The notes: generated by a model not told the origin, from the sequence alone. DNA of 64,000 bases from CAWINY01 sp963837635 (GCA_963837635.1 CAWINY010000007.1:992001-1056000), one strand, 5' to 3'; positions 26,722 through 35,730 are shown, counted from the first letter of the stretch. A program made the numbers and translations.

Positions 26722-27597
26722 GTGTTTTTAATTATTGGAATCGTCGTCGTATTCGGTGCTATCGCCTCGGGCTATCTAATGGAACACGGTAATATCCGTG
26801 TCCTGCTGCAGCCCGCGGAGCTGATCATTATCGGCGGCGCCGGAGTGGGCACGCTCTTGGTCGCCAATCCCCTTCACATCCTCAAGAAGATTGCCAACTA
26901 CGTGCTGGGCGCCTTCAAACCCTCGCAGTTCAGCCGGGACAAATACCTGGACGCCCTGCTGATGATGTACGAGTTGCTGAACAAGGCGCGCAAGGAAGGA
27001 GTAGTAGCGGTGGAGAAGGACATTGAGGGCCCCAACGAGAGCCCAATCTTTTCCGCCCATCCGCAATTTCTGAAGGATCACCATCTGTGTGCGTTCGTGT
27101 GCGACACGATGCGCATGGCCATGGCTGGCGGAGTCGAACCGTTTGACCTGGACCAGATGATGGAACTCGATATGGAGGTACACCATCACGAGCAGGCCGC
27201 CCCGGTGGCCGCGCTGCAAACGGTGGCGGATTCCCTTCCCGGTCTGGGGATCGTAGCGGCAGTTCTAGGAGTTGTGATCACGATGAGCGCGCTGGGTGGG
27301 CCGCCAGAGGAGATCGGCAAGAAAGTGGCGGCCGCACTGGTTGGCACCTTTCTCGGCATTCTCCTGTGTTATGGCCTCGTAGGTCCGCTTTCGACGAACA
27401 TCGGGCACACGGTGGAAGAGGAGCGGGCCTTTTATCACGCGATGCGAGTGGTTCTGGTGGCCTTCATGAAAGGCACCCCCCCGATTGTGGCCGTGGAGAT
27501 GGCGCGCCGGGCGGTTCCGACCCGAGTCCGGCCCAGCTTCGAGGAACTGGAGTCCACCTGCCGAGGCACCAAGGCCGCGGCGGCGGCAGAGGCGTAG
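26722..27597 (+). CDS. motA: Flagellar motor stator protein MotA
   Basis: Forms the ion-conducting stator with MotB in the inner membrane. Four membrane segments are visible: FLIIGIVVVFGAIASGYLM, AELIIIGGAGVGTLLVANPL, and the pair TVADSLPGLGIVAAVLGVVITM and VAAALVGTFLGILLCYGLVG, with a cytoplasmic domain between the second and third. The PGLGIVAAVLG proline segment is characteristic. 291 residues is normal for the longer MotA type. GTG start with GAGGA 11 bases upstream. motB follows after 4 bases. Confidence 0.95.
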   Translation: MFLIIGIVVVFGAIASGYLMEHGNIRVLLQPAELIIIGGAGVGTLLVANPLHILKKIANYVLGAFKPSQFSRDKYLDALLMMYELLNKARKEGVVAVEKDIEGPNESPIFSAHPQFLKDHHLCAFVCDTMRMAMAGGVEPFDLDQMMELDMEVHHHEQAAPVAALQTVADSLPGLGIVAAVLGVVITMSALGGPPEEIGKKVAAALVGTFLGILLCYGLVGPLSTNIGHTVEEERAFYHAMRVVLVAFMKGTPPIVAVEMARRAVPTRVRPSFEELESTCRGTKAAAAAEA

Positions 27598-27601
27598 CAT
27601 C

Positions 27602-28468
27602 ATGCCCGAGAAGAAACCCGCCATCATCGTCATCAAGCGCAGCAACGGCCATGCGGGCCATCATGGTGGCGCATGGAAGGTTGCCTACGCCGACTTTGTT
27701 ACCGCCATGATGGCGCTGTTCATTGTGCTCTGGCTGATGAACACCAGCAAGCAAATGCAGGAGGCCGTGGGAGGCTACTTTAAGGATCCGACCGGCACCT
27801 CCAAAATGGTGGGGACGAATCTCCGGGGTTCGGGAGAGAACTTCGCGATCACGAAAGAGAACCTCGTCAAGCTGAAAGAGGAATTGCAAAAAGCCGTTCG
27901 CAAAATGAGCAACTTCGATAAGCTGAAGGACCAGATCACGATGACCGTAACTTCGGAAGGGTTGCGGATCGAGTTGCTGGAGAGCGCCAAGGGAACTTTT
28001 TTTGACCTGGGAAGCCCAGTCCCCAATGGCGATGGCAGCGCAATGTTGAAGCTACTGGCGGAAGAACTAGGCAAGATTCCCAACAAGCTATCCATCGAAG
28101 GACACACGGACTCCCGACCGTTCACAGGCAGGCAAGGCTACAGCAACTGGGAGCTCTCCGTGGATCGCGCCAATGCTACCCGAGTGCTCATGCAAGCCAA
28201 TGGGGTGCGCTCCGACCAAGTGAGCCAGGTTCGAGGATTTGCTGACCAGCGGCTAAAGATTCCGAGCGATCCGGAAAACCCGGCCAATCGCCGCATATCG
28301 ATGGTCGTTCAATACCTGAACGACGACCAGAGGGAGGGAGTAGCTGAGAAAGATGAAAACCATGACCCACAAAGCATGACGGCAGGCGCACCCGGGTCAC
28401 CGCCGCAAAATCCGACTCCGGGAGAGGCTGGGGCAAACTCCGCCTCGAAGTCAGGTGGGAGTGACTGA
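27602..28468 (+). CDS. motB: Flagellar motor stator protein MotB
   Basis: Stator subunit that anchors MotA to peptidoglycan. The basic N-terminus is followed by one membrane helix (VAYADFVTAMMALFIVLWLM) carrying the ion-binding Asp at residue 31, then an OmpA-like peptidoglycan-binding domain (LSIEGHTDSRPF, NWELSVDRANATRVLM, NPANRRISMVVQYL) and a disordered Pro/Gly-rich tail. ATG 27602 is used; the frame is open from 27485, but that portion overlaps motA. 288 residues. Co-transcribed with motA. Confidence 0.95.
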   Translation: MPEKKPAIIVIKRSNGHAGHHGGAWKVAYADFVTAMMALFIVLWLMNTSKQMQEAVGGYFKDPTGTSKMVGTNLRGSGENFAITKENLVKLKEELQKAVRKMSNFDKLKDQITMTVTSEGLRIELLESAKGTFFDLGSPVPNGDGSAMLKLLAEELGKIPNKLSIEGHTDSRPFTGRQGYSNWELSVDRANATRVLMQANGVRSDQVSQVRGFADQRLKIPSDPENPANRRISMVVQYLNDDQREGVAEKDENHDPQSMTAGAPGSPPQNPTPGEAGANSASKSGGSD

Positions 28469-28498
28469 GCACGATCACGATCAGAAACGGGTGGATGT

Positions 28499-29710
28499 AT
28501 GCAATTAGGGACCCGATTTATTACCCGGCAGGCGGTTCTCGATGCCACAGGGAACTGCATTGGCTACGAACTGTTACAGGGCTTTGAGAGCAGCGAGCCC
28601 AGGGGCCTTGGTTCCGCCGACGCTGGGGCCAATGCAATCCGGACCTTCGACGCCTCCAAAAGCGACATCGAGGCGTTACGTGGCATCACGAAGGCGTTCG
28701 TACGCTGCACCCCTGAGCTGCTGACCAGTGACTTGCGTCAAATTCTTCCTCCCGAGTCCACCGTGCTGGAACTCCCGGTCTGCGTGCAGCCCGATTCCGG
28801 GGCGATTCAGATTTGCAAAGAACTTCGGAAGGCCGGCTACTGGCTGGCCTTAGATGACCTCGCCATCCGTCAGGACTTTGGACCGTTTCTGGAACATACC
28901 AACATTCTGAAGATCGATTTTCGCAATACGCCACTGTCGGTTCGATCCGATGTCGGCCGAAAGTTCCGGGGAGTCAAGCTCTTGCTGGCCCACCATGTGG
29001 ACACCAAGCCAGAGTACGAAGAAGCATGTCGTCACGGCTACGGGCTGTTTCAAGGATTCTTCTTCTGTCAGCCGCCGCAGGCAGTCTCCAACCGGAAGCT
29101 GAGCCCCTCCCAAGTGACCAGCATGCGCCTACTGCGCGCAACCGCCAACGAGGAGCTGGAGTTCTCAGAAATCGAACGCATCATCAAAGAGGACCCGGCG
29201 CTGTGTTTCCGGCTACTGCAGTTTCTTAACTCCGCCGAGTTCTGCTTGCAATCCGGCGTGCGCTCGATACGGCACGCCTTAGCCTTACTGGGAGAACGCG
29301 GTATCCGGCGCTGGGTCATGCTCACGGGAACGGTGGCAGCCAACCGTGACAAACCCAAGGAGTTGTTACGATTCGCGCTTCTGCGCGCGAAGCTGGCGGA
29401 GGCCCTGGCCCCCCACGCAAAATGCACAGAGTACGAGGGCTTTCTGGTTGGCCTGTTCTCGCTGATGCCCGCGATTCTGGAGCTAGACGTGGCGTCCCTC
29501 TTGCAAAACATCGATGTACCTGTCACGGTACGCGGAGCCCTGACCGGGAAGGAGGGAAGGCTCACCAGCCTGCTACAGGTCCTCTCGTGTTATGAGCAGG
29601 GCCAATGGCTTGAGTGTGCGACTCATGCTCGTGGACTTGGATTGGACGAAGGGGAGCTGGGTGACGCCTACGTGAAAGCCGTGCAATGGTCCATGTCGTT
29701 GCCGATTTGA
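28499..29710 (+). CDS. EAL-HDOD regulatory protein (YuxH type)
   Basis: 403 residues. The N-terminal EAL-like fold (about 1-200) is degenerate: the EAL motif is replaced by YELLQG, and the DDFGTG segment reads LDDLAIRQDF, so phosphodiesterase activity on c-di-GMP is unlikely; it may act as a sensor. The C-terminal HDOD domain (about 200-400) shows FSEIERIIKEDPALCFRLLQFLNSAEF and RSIRHALALLGERGIRRWVML. EAL-HDOD proteins act in signalling and motility networks. It sits right after motAB with a 30-base gap. Confidence 0.82.
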   Translation: MQLGTRFITRQAVLDATGNCIGYELLQGFESSEPRGLGSADAGANAIRTFDASKSDIEALRGITKAFVRCTPELLTSDLRQILPPESTVLELPVCVQPDSGAIQICKELRKAGYWLALDDLAIRQDFGPFLEHTNILKIDFRNTPLSVRSDVGRKFRGVKLLLAHHVDTKPEYEEACRHGYGLFQGFFFCQPPQAVSNRKLSPSQVTSMRLLRATANEELEFSEIERIIKEDPALCFRLLQFLNSAEFCLQSGVRSIRHALALLGERGIRRWVMLTGTVAANRDKPKELLRFALLRAKLAEALAPHAKCTEYEGFLVGLFSLMPAILELDVASLLQNIDVPVTVRGALTGKEGRLTSLLQVLSCYEQGQWLECATHARGLGLDEGELGDAYVKAVQWSMSLPI

Positions 29711-29862
29711 ACCCGTTGCCATTCGGGAAGGCGAGCGGAATTCTCGTCCGAAGCTGTGTCCTGAGATCTAACCGCTAGACACATTATGGGGCCGTAATTT
29801 GTCCCCCTCAGGTGTTTACGGTATTACCTAAGTGTATGAATACTGGAAGTTTTTCCCCAACT

Positions 29863-29878
29863 TGTGACGCACATCACA
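29863..29878. promoter_or_regulatory. CRP/FNR-family binding site
   Basis: TGTGACGCACATCACA is a perfect TGTGA-N6-TCACA palindrome, the CRP consensus. A possible -10 (TCTAAT at 29904 or TAATCT at 29906) lies so that the site would be centred roughly 41-45 bases before the start of transcription, a class II position. It lies upstream of the OmpR-type regulator gene. The rest of 29711-29956 shows nothing else I can name. Confidence 0.75.
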
Positions 29879-29956
29879 TCGGAATAGCTGGAATCTGTTA
29901 CTTTCTAATCTAGCAGCATCAATCCCGACCGCAGCGGATGCTCGAACAGATCCTAA

Positions 29957-30688
29957 GTGGCGACCGTCGAATGGCTTATGCATCCCGAGTGCAGGCAGGC
30001 TAGTTCCGGCAATCGCTCCCAAATCCTTGTCGTGGAAGACGATCTTCCGCTGGCAACGCTGATTCGCAGCCGCTTGGAGGAGGAGAGCTACGGGGTGGAG
30101 GTCGCCAATGACGGCGAGGCTGCCTCGAACGCGCTGAGCGGGTCCAGGTATGATCTTTTGATTTTGGACCTGAATCTTCCCAAGGTGGATGGATTCACCC
30201 TCCTGCGGCAATTGCGGCCCCGCCATCCCAAGCTCCCTGTGCTTGTTCTAACCGCCATGAGCAGCCTGGAAGACAAGGTCCTTTCCCTGAACTCTGGCGC
30301 CGACGATTGCATGAACAAGCCATTTTTTCTGCTCGAGTTGTCGGCCCGGGTTCGCGCCCTACTACGGCGACATACCGAGCCCGTCGAGGATGTGTCGCAG
30401 GTTGGGGACCTAATGGTGGATCGATCGGGATATCGCGTGGAACGAGCCGGAAAACCCATTGCACTCAGCTCGCGCGAGTTTACACTGCTCGAATACCTGG
30501 TGCGCAACGCGCGCCGCACGGTCACGCGCGCGGAATTGATGGAGAACGTCTGGAAGCAGCCCTTTGATGCTTCCACCAACCTCGTGGACGTCTATGTGAA
30601 ATACGTTCGCGACAAAGTGGATGCCGGCTTCGACTTCAAGCTGATTCGCACAGTGCGGGGTATTGGCTATGTCCTTAGCGATGAGTAG
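29957..30688 (+). CDS. OmpR/PhoB-family response regulator
   Basis: Receiver domain (residues ~20-135) with the acidic pair in LVVEDDLP, phosphoacceptor Asp in YDLLILDLNLP, Thr in VLVLTAMSS and Lys in DDCMNKPFF, followed by a winged-helix DNA-binding domain (LSSREFTLLEYLVRNARRTVTRAELMENVW, VDVYVKYVRDKVD, IRTVRGIGYVL). GTG 29957 or ATG 29978 could be the start; neither has a good ribosome-binding site. The partner kinase-like gene overlaps its 3' end by 8 bases. A CRP-like palindrome upstream suggests control by a cyclic-nucleotide or FNR-type regulator. Confidence 0.9.
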   Translation: MATVEWLMHPECRQASSGNRSQILVVEDDLPLATLIRSRLEEESYGVEVANDGEAASNALSGSRYDLLILDLNLPKVDGFTLLRQLRPRHPKLPVLVLTAMSSLEDKVLSLNSGADDCMNKPFFLLELSARVRALLRRHTEPVEDVSQVGDLMVDRSGYRVERAGKPIALSSREFTLLEYLVRNARRTVTRAELMENVWKQPFDASTNLVDVYVKYVRDKVDAGFDFKLIRTVRGIGYVLSDE

Positions 30689-31349
30689 CGGTCGCCTTGA
30701 GGACGAGATTTCAACGAAGAAGAAGGAATTCGAATTAGCCGAAGCGGTGGCGGCGGGGCTGCATTCGCTGGCCCAGCCTTTGGCTGCCCTGCAGATGGGG
30801 CTGGAGCTGTGCCTGATGGGGGCCGGCGATCTGGAGCGTTTGCGCAAGGGAGTGGAGGATGCCCTGGTGCAGATCGAGCGCACCTCCGATGCACTCTTGT
30901 TGGTCCGTGAGACCATCCTTCCCTTCCGCCGGTCGCAGCCATTGGAGTCGCGATCCTTGCAGGAGGCGCTGGTGCATGCCTGCAGCCTGCAAAGTGAAGC
31001 CTTGGAGCGGGAAGGAATTGAGGTGCGCTTCCACCCGCAAGTCAGCCCGGCAGAGATTACCGCACCTCTGGGCGTAATCCCCAGGTTGGCTTTTGCGCTG
31101 GTCAGCTATCTCCGCTGCGCCGCTTGCGGGGTGGCCAATTTGGCGATCGTCGAGCAGAATGGGCGGATTCAGTTGGATGCCGAGTATACGAGTAAGTCGT
31201 TACCCCGGGATGTCGGCGCCGGTCAATGTCTGCAGTTGATTCGCGCCTACGTTTCCGCGCTGAATGGAGAAATTGAGGTGTCCGAACGAGGAGGCCTCAT
31301 TCAACTGGAGTTGTGGAAAAACTCCGAATCGGCAGGTTCCCAGTGTTGA
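30681..31349 (+). CDS. Histidine kinase-like signalling protein
   Basis: 222 residues without membrane segments. Residues 18-45 (LAEAVAAGLHSLAQPLAALQMGLEL) resemble the H-box of HisKA/HisKA_2 kinases with His28 followed by the QPL element. The C-terminal part looks like a shortened HATPase fold (GVIPRLAFALVSYLRCA in place of the N box), and no clear G1/G2 glycine boxes are seen. It may be a phosphotransfer protein or a degenerate kinase for the regulator encoded immediately upstream. ATG 30681 overlaps the regulator's stop. Assignment is tentative. Confidence 0.6.
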   Translation: MSSGRLEDEISTKKKEFELAEAVAAGLHSLAQPLAALQMGLELCLMGAGDLERLRKGVEDALVQIERTSDALLLVRETILPFRRSQPLESRSLQEALVHACSLQSEALEREGIEVRFHPQVSPAEITAPLGVIPRLAFALVSYLRCAACGVANLAIVEQNGRIQLDAEYTSKSLPRDVGAGQCLQLIRAYVSALNGEIEVSERGGLIQLELWKNSESAGSQC

Positions 31350-32527
31350 ACGGCGAAACATTTTCACAGATCCGCCCGGCAGCAGATGAAGCCTGCGCGA
31401 CTTCCGCCGCAACGGGGCTGACGGTCCTGGTGGTTAGCGGAAACGAGGATCTCAGGCACGCCCTAGGCGCACGCCTTCGTTGCTCCCGCTGGAGCGTGGA
31501 AGAGGCTCACAGCGGCGCCGATGCTTTGGAGAAACTCGGCCTGGTGGATTGCCAGGTGCTGCTGCTGGATCCTAATCTTCCCGACTTGATGGTGAGCGAC
31601 TTCCGCTCCCTGATCGACTCCCTGTACCCTCACCTGCAAATTGTCACGGTCAATCCGAGCACCGGCCAGCCGGTGGCTCCGCCTTCGGCCCAGCTTGGCA
31701 AGGAAGTTGCCTCGGCCATCGACAAGCACGGTCCCTTGCGTACGGCCCACTTAAGAGTCGATTTACCCCAGGACGACGGTCAGGAACTGGGACTTCCCGG
31801 GCTCATCGGCAACTCCGAAGAGATGCACCATGTGTATTCGATGACCCGAATGGTGGCCGGGCGCGACACTACGGTGCTGATTACGGGAGAGAGCGGCACG
31901 GGCAAGGACTTGGTCGCACAGGCCATCCATCGCTTGAGCCCAAGGTACTCCGCGCCCTTCGTGGTCATCAACTGTGCCGCCATCCCGGAGCCCTTGCTGG
32001 AAGCGGAACTCTTCGGCTACGCCAAGGGAGCGTTCACCGGAGCGGTGCAATCCCAGGTCGGACGCATCCACGCCGCTCACAAAGGCACCCTATTTCTGGA
32101 TGAAATCGGGGATATGCCGCTGTCCTTGCAGTCGAAGATCCTGCGCTTCCTGGAGCAGGGAGAGGTGCAGCGGTTGGGCAGCACGGAGAGTTTCCGGGTC
32201 AACGTACGAGTCGTGGCTGCTACCAATGCGGACTTGCGCGAACTCATCAAGCAGAAGCTGTTTCGTGAGGACCTCTATTACCGGCTGGCCGTTTTCCCGA
32301 TCCGGCTGCCGCGATTGCAAGATCGGAGGCCGGATATTCCGGCCCTCGTCAAAGCGTTCCTTGAGAGATTTGCCTCGCGCTCGGTGGTCATCAGCAGCCA
32401 AGCCATGGAGTTGCTACATCAGCATCCGTGGCCAGGCAATGTGCGGGAATTGCGAAACCTGATCGAGCGAGCCAGTATTCTGGCGGGCGATGCCTCGGTG
32501 ATCACGCCCGAGCATATCGTTATATAG
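31343..32527 (+). CDS. Sigma-54 activator lacking a DNA-binding domain
   Basis: Enhancer-type AAA+ ATPase that remodels sigma-54 polymerase. An N-terminal receiver-like domain keeps a possible acceptor Asp (VLLLDPNLPD) but lacks the usual acidic pair (reads VVSGNEDL). The AAA+ domain is complete: Walker A GESGTGKD, GAFTGA loop, Walker B TLFLDEIGDM, and PGNVRELRNLIERA. The protein stops right after the AAA+ lid (EHIVI), with no Fis-type helix-turn-helix. Helicobacter/Campylobacter FlgR and relatives also lack it. The frame is open from 31313; GTG 31343 has GCAGG upstream. Confidence 0.88.
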   Translation: MLNGETFSQIRPAADEACATSAATGLTVLVVSGNEDLRHALGARLRCSRWSVEEAHSGADALEKLGLVDCQVLLLDPNLPDLMVSDFRSLIDSLYPHLQIVTVNPSTGQPVAPPSAQLGKEVASAIDKHGPLRTAHLRVDLPQDDGQELGLPGLIGNSEEMHHVYSMTRMVAGRDTTVLITGESGTGKDLVAQAIHRLSPRYSAPFVVINCAAIPEPLLEAELFGYAKGAFTGAVQSQVGRIHAAHKGTLFLDEIGDMPLSLQSKILRFLEQGEVQRLGSTESFRVNVRVVAATNADLRELIKQKLFREDLYYRLAVFPIRLPRLQDRRPDIPALVKAFLERFASRSVVISSQAMELLHQHPWPGNVRELRNLIERASILAGDASVITPEHIVI

Positions 32528-32562
32528 GCACCGGTCCTACCGCAAACACACATCCAAGACAC

Positions 32563-32685
32563 TGTCATCCTGAGCGAGCCCGCGCGTAGCGAGGGCGAGT
32601 CGAAGGACCTTGTGGTTCTTTGAATGACCACAAGGTGCTTCGACTCGCCGGATCGCGACCGCGATCCGGCTCCCTCAGCATGACA
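32563..32685. repeat. Pair of REP-like elements, head to head
   Basis: Left unit TGTCATCCTGAGCGAGCC...GAGTCGAAGGACCTTGTGG, right unit the inverse (CCACAAGGTGCTTCGACTCG...TCAGCATGACA). About 20 bases separate them. This is the same arrangement that surrounds the GIY-YIG gene at 5197-5667, here with nothing between. It fills the gap after the activator gene. Confidence 0.82.
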
Positions 32686-32789
32686 ACCGGGTACCGGGAC
32701 ACCGCACTAACCACGCCACCCTCGTCATCGGTTACCTTAGTACCCATCCCCAACCACCCAAAGCATTTCAATTTTTCCCGATCGGGATT

Positions 32790-32805
32790 TGGTACTCATG
32801 TTGCA
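32790..32805 (+). promoter_or_regulatory. Sigma-54 promoter of the kinase/regulator-basal body unit
   Basis: TGGTACTCATGTTGCA matches TGGCACG-N4-TTGCA at the -24 GG, at A and C of the upstream box, and at all of TTGCA. Predicted transcription start about 32816. The unit downstream runs without a gap above 31 bases from the kinase to fliJ. Confidence 0.85.
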
Positions 32806-32846
32806 CTTCGACTAGGCAGATGTTGCCTAGTTCTCATTCCCGTCCA

Positions 32847-34025
32847 ATGAGCGTCCCCCAGGTGGGGGAACTAGCCGCTGGCTTCGCTCAGTTCATCGAG
32901 GCTGCCAACCGGCTCGAAGTCTCTCATTCTGAACTGCAACAGGAGGTCTACCGGCTGCGCCGGGAGCTGGAAGAGCGGAATCGGGAGCTGGAGCGCAGCT
33001 TAGAAATTGCTGAGACCACCAGGCGCTCGCTTTATAGCATTGTCCATGCCTTGCCGTGCGGGGTCGTCCTCACCAAGGCTGGTTCCCGGGGAATAACCTT
33101 GGCGAATCCGGAAGCCAAACGCCTTCTAAACCTGCAAGGATACGCATCCGACCTGCTTCCGCAAGAAATCATTGATCTGTGCGGCCGCATGGAGGCTGCC
33201 GAGGGCGGTGAAGAAGAGATTCGGATCAAAGTTGGCGGCCAAGCCCGATGGTTAACCGTGCGTAGCGTGCGCGTGAGCTTCTTTCAGAATCCGGGCCAGG
33301 ACTACCAACTCCTGATTCTGCGTGACATTACGGCGCGCAAGGCGTTTGAGATGGAACGTGACCGGGCGCGCAACTCGATCGCACTGGGTGAGATGTCTTC
33401 GATTCTGGCCCATGAGATTAGAAATCCATTGGCTCATATGGAGCTGTTCGCGACTCTGCTGGCAGACGAAGGCGCGCTGAGCGAGGAAGCCCAGGGTTGG
33501 GTCCGCCACATCGCCTCGGGTGTGCGCACGCTGGGGGCGATCGTGAACAACGTTTTACGGCTCTATACCACCGGCGCCCTGGACCGATTGGCTTTCGATC
33601 TGGAAGGCCTACTTCGGGATTGCGTGCAGCTGCTGCAGCCTGCGGCGCGCGAACGCGTGATTGAACTTTGTCTGCAGCTTGATGGCAGTCCCTTGAAGGT
33701 CCGCGGCGACTCCCAAGGATTACGCCAGGTGGTCATGAACCTTGCCAACAATGCGCTGAAGCATACGCCGGAAGGCGGCACGGTCATGGTTACCGCATCG
33801 AACGATGGCTCTAATGTTCGGGTCGAGGTCAGCGACGCAGGTTCGGGCATCGCCCCGGAGCACCTGCCCCACATCTTCGAGGTCGGATTCAGCGCGAGTG
33901 GAAAATCGTCGGGGCTAGGCCTCGCGGTATGCAAGCGCATCGTGGAAGCCCATGCAGGAAAGCTGGGAGTTGGATATACCGGTCAACGCGGTACGGCCAT
34001 GTACTTGGAGATTCCGGCCCTATGA
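32847..34025 (+). CDS. Cytoplasmic PAS-containing histidine kinase (FlgS-like)
   Basis: Coiled coil (LQQEVYRLRRELEERNRELERSLEIAETTRRSL is its core, residues ~30-65), a PAS domain, then HisKA with the H-box SSILAHEIRNPLAHMELF, and HATPase with N box (RQVVMNLANNALKHTPEGG), G1 (VSDAGSGIAPEHLPHIFE) and G2 (GKSSGLGLAVCKRIVEAHAG). No membrane segment. The next gene (ATGA overlap) is a sigma-54 response regulator and basal-body genes follow, the setting of FlgS/FlgR or FleS/FleR pairs. ATG 32820 is an alternative start but lies only ~4 bases after the predicted transcription start. Confidence 0.88.
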   Translation: MSVPQVGELAAGFAQFIEAANRLEVSHSELQQEVYRLRRELEERNRELERSLEIAETTRRSLYSIVHALPCGVVLTKAGSRGITLANPEAKRLLNLQGYASDLLPQEIIDLCGRMEAAEGGEEEIRIKVGGQARWLTVRSVRVSFFQNPGQDYQLLILRDITARKAFEMERDRARNSIALGEMSSILAHEIRNPLAHMELFATLLADEGALSEEAQGWVRHIASGVRTLGAIVNNVLRLYTTGALDRLAFDLEGLLRDCVQLLQPAARERVIELCLQLDGSPLKVRGDSQGLRQVVMNLANNALKHTPEGGTVMVTASNDGSNVRVEVSDAGSGIAPEHLPHIFEVGFSASGKSSGLGLAVCKRIVEAHAGKLGVGYTGQRGTAMYLEIPAL

Positions 34026-35386
34026 GTATTGTTAATTCCAAGTCTGTTCTGGTGGTGGATGACGAGCCCGGCATGCGCGCCGCGCTGGCAGCGAACTTTC
34101 AGCGTGACGGGTGGGCGGTCGAGACTGCCTCCGGGGTTACCGATGCCATGCGCCGTCTCGCCGGCAAAACCTACTCGGTACTGGTTACCGATGTGCAGAT
34201 GCCGGATGGAAACGGTTTGCAGCTGATGACCCACGTGCGCGGCTGCTCGCCGAAGACGGTGGTCGTCGTGCTCACCGCATACGGAACCGTACCCGATGCC
34301 GTCAACGCGATTCAGAGCGGCGCGTGCAACTATCTGACGAAGCCGGTTTCCTTCGAACAACTCCGGGAAATTATCCATCGAGCCCGGAAGGAAGAAAGTA
34401 CTTCTTCTACCAACAAGCGCACGGCTGAGGTGCAAATCCTGGGGAACTCCCCGAGCCTGCAACGGTGCCTGGAAAGAGCCCGGCACGCCGCCCGCGCCAA
34501 TGCGGATGTGTTGATCGAGGCAGAGAGCGGGAGCGGAAAGGAATTACTGGCCCGGTATATTCACGAGGCCAGCGACCGGCGGGACAAGCCCTTTGTCGCC
34601 GTGAACTGCGCCGCGGTTCCGGAACATCTCCTGGAGAGCGAACTCTTCGGCCATGCCAAAGGCGCCTTCACCGGCGCGATCCAGAACCACACGGGAAAGT
34701 TTGGCTTGGCGGAAGGCGGGACCTTGCTGCTGGACGAAATTGGCGAGATGCCTCTCAGTCTGCAGCCCAAGCTGCTCCGCGCCCTGCAGGAGCGCCAGTT
34801 CGAGCCGCTCGGAGACACGAGGACTTACACCGCGGACATCCGAATCATTGCGACCACCAATGTCTCGCTCCTCGAAATGGTTGGCCAAGGGGAGTTTCGC
34901 GCCGACCTTTACTATCGGCTGAATGTTATTCCTCTCGGAGTACCGCCGCTGCGCCACCGCCGCGAGGATATTCCGCTGTTGATCCGGCACTTCTCCGAGC
35001 AGTTCTGTGCACAGGCCGGCAAGCCGGTTCCCGAGTTCAGCACGGAGTTCATCAACGGCATGGTTGGGCATGACTGGCCGGGCAACGTGCGGGAACTGGC
35101 GAACTTCATCCGCCGGGTCGTCACGCTGGATGACTCTCCGGTCATCGATGTGGGCTGGCTCACGCGGGAGGGTCTGCAGTCGCTGTCTTCCACGGCGGCT
35201 TTGCCGGTAAATGCCGGCCCCGGGGTTTCGATGCGCGAGATTGAACGCAACCTTCTGCAAAAGACGCTCGAAGCGACGCAGGGCAACCGCACCCACGCCG
35301 CCAAGATGCTGGGCATGAGTCTGCGCACGGTGCGCAACCGTATCCGTGAGTACGGACTTCCGCCAAGGAGTTATGCGCTGCGATGA
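34022..35386 (+). CDS. NtrC-family sigma-54 response regulator (FlgR/FleR-like)
   Basis: 454 residues. Receiver with acidic pair D13-D14 and phosphoacceptor D57 (VLVTDVQMPDGNG); AAA+ domain with Walker A ESGSGKE (first Gly of the usual GESG replaced by Ala), GAFTGA, Walker B TLLLDEIGEMP and WPGNVRELANFIRRV; C-terminal Fis-type helix-turn-helix (LEATQGNRTHAAKMLGMSLRTVRNRIREYGL). ATG 34022 overlaps the kinase stop; the frame from 33929 merely overlaps the kinase. flgB starts inside its stop codon (ATGA). Expected activator of the four sigma-54 promoters seen here. Confidence 0.93.
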   Translation: MSIVNSKSVLVVDDEPGMRAALAANFQRDGWAVETASGVTDAMRRLAGKTYSVLVTDVQMPDGNGLQLMTHVRGCSPKTVVVVLTAYGTVPDAVNAIQSGACNYLTKPVSFEQLREIIHRARKEESTSSTNKRTAEVQILGNSPSLQRCLERARHAARANADVLIEAESGSGKELLARYIHEASDRRDKPFVAVNCAAVPEHLLESELFGHAKGAFTGAIQNHTGKFGLAEGGTLLLDEIGEMPLSLQPKLLRALQERQFEPLGDTRTYTADIRIIATTNVSLLEMVGQGEFRADLYYRLNVIPLGVPPLRHRREDIPLLIRHFSEQFCAQAGKPVPEFSTEFINGMVGHDWPGNVRELANFIRRVVTLDDSPVIDVGWLTREGLQSLSSTAALPVNAGPGVSMREIERNLLQKTLEATQGNRTHAAKMLGMSLRTVRNRIREYGLPPRSYALR

Positions 35387-35730
35387 GTTCCCCGTCGATG
35401 TTGCAACTGTTAGAGGGCTACCTGAACGTAGCCACCACCCGGCACTCGCTGGTTGTCAACAACATGGCGAATGTCGATACGCCGGGCTATCACACTCAGG
35501 ACGTTGACTTCAAAGCCGAGCTACAGCGGTCGCTCGGCGGAGAGAATGCCCCCCAGATGCCCATGGTGCGAACGGTTTCCGGTTTGCTGGAGCGCCCGGA
35601 CGGGAACAATGTGGATCTCGACCGAGAAGGTTTGGCGCTGGCCGAGAGCCAATTGCAGTTCCGCATGGGGGTTCAATTGATCCGCACCGAGTTCCATCGC
35701 CTGCTGACGGCGATCAACGAAGGGAAATAG
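35383..35730 (+). CDS. flgB: Flagellar basal-body rod protein FlgB
   Basis: Proximal rod subunit in the periplasm. 115 residues with the rod-protein N-terminus (LLEGYLNVATTRHSLVVNNMANVDTPGYHTQDVDF) and the C-terminal helix (LQFRMGVQLIRTEFHRLLTAI). Length is slightly below the usual ~130. The start overlaps the regulator's stop (ATGA), tying basal-body synthesis to the two-component pair. Confidence 0.95.
   Translation: MSSPSMLQLLEGYLNVATTRHSLVVNNMANVDTPGYHTQDVDFKAELQRSLGGENAPQMPMVRTVSGLLERPDGNNVDLDREGLALAESQLQFRMGVQLIRTEFHRLLTAINEGK

Noticed and set aside
32620..32850. Plus-strand frame of 76 codons
   Set aside because: It is translated REP-like repeat and promoter sequence.
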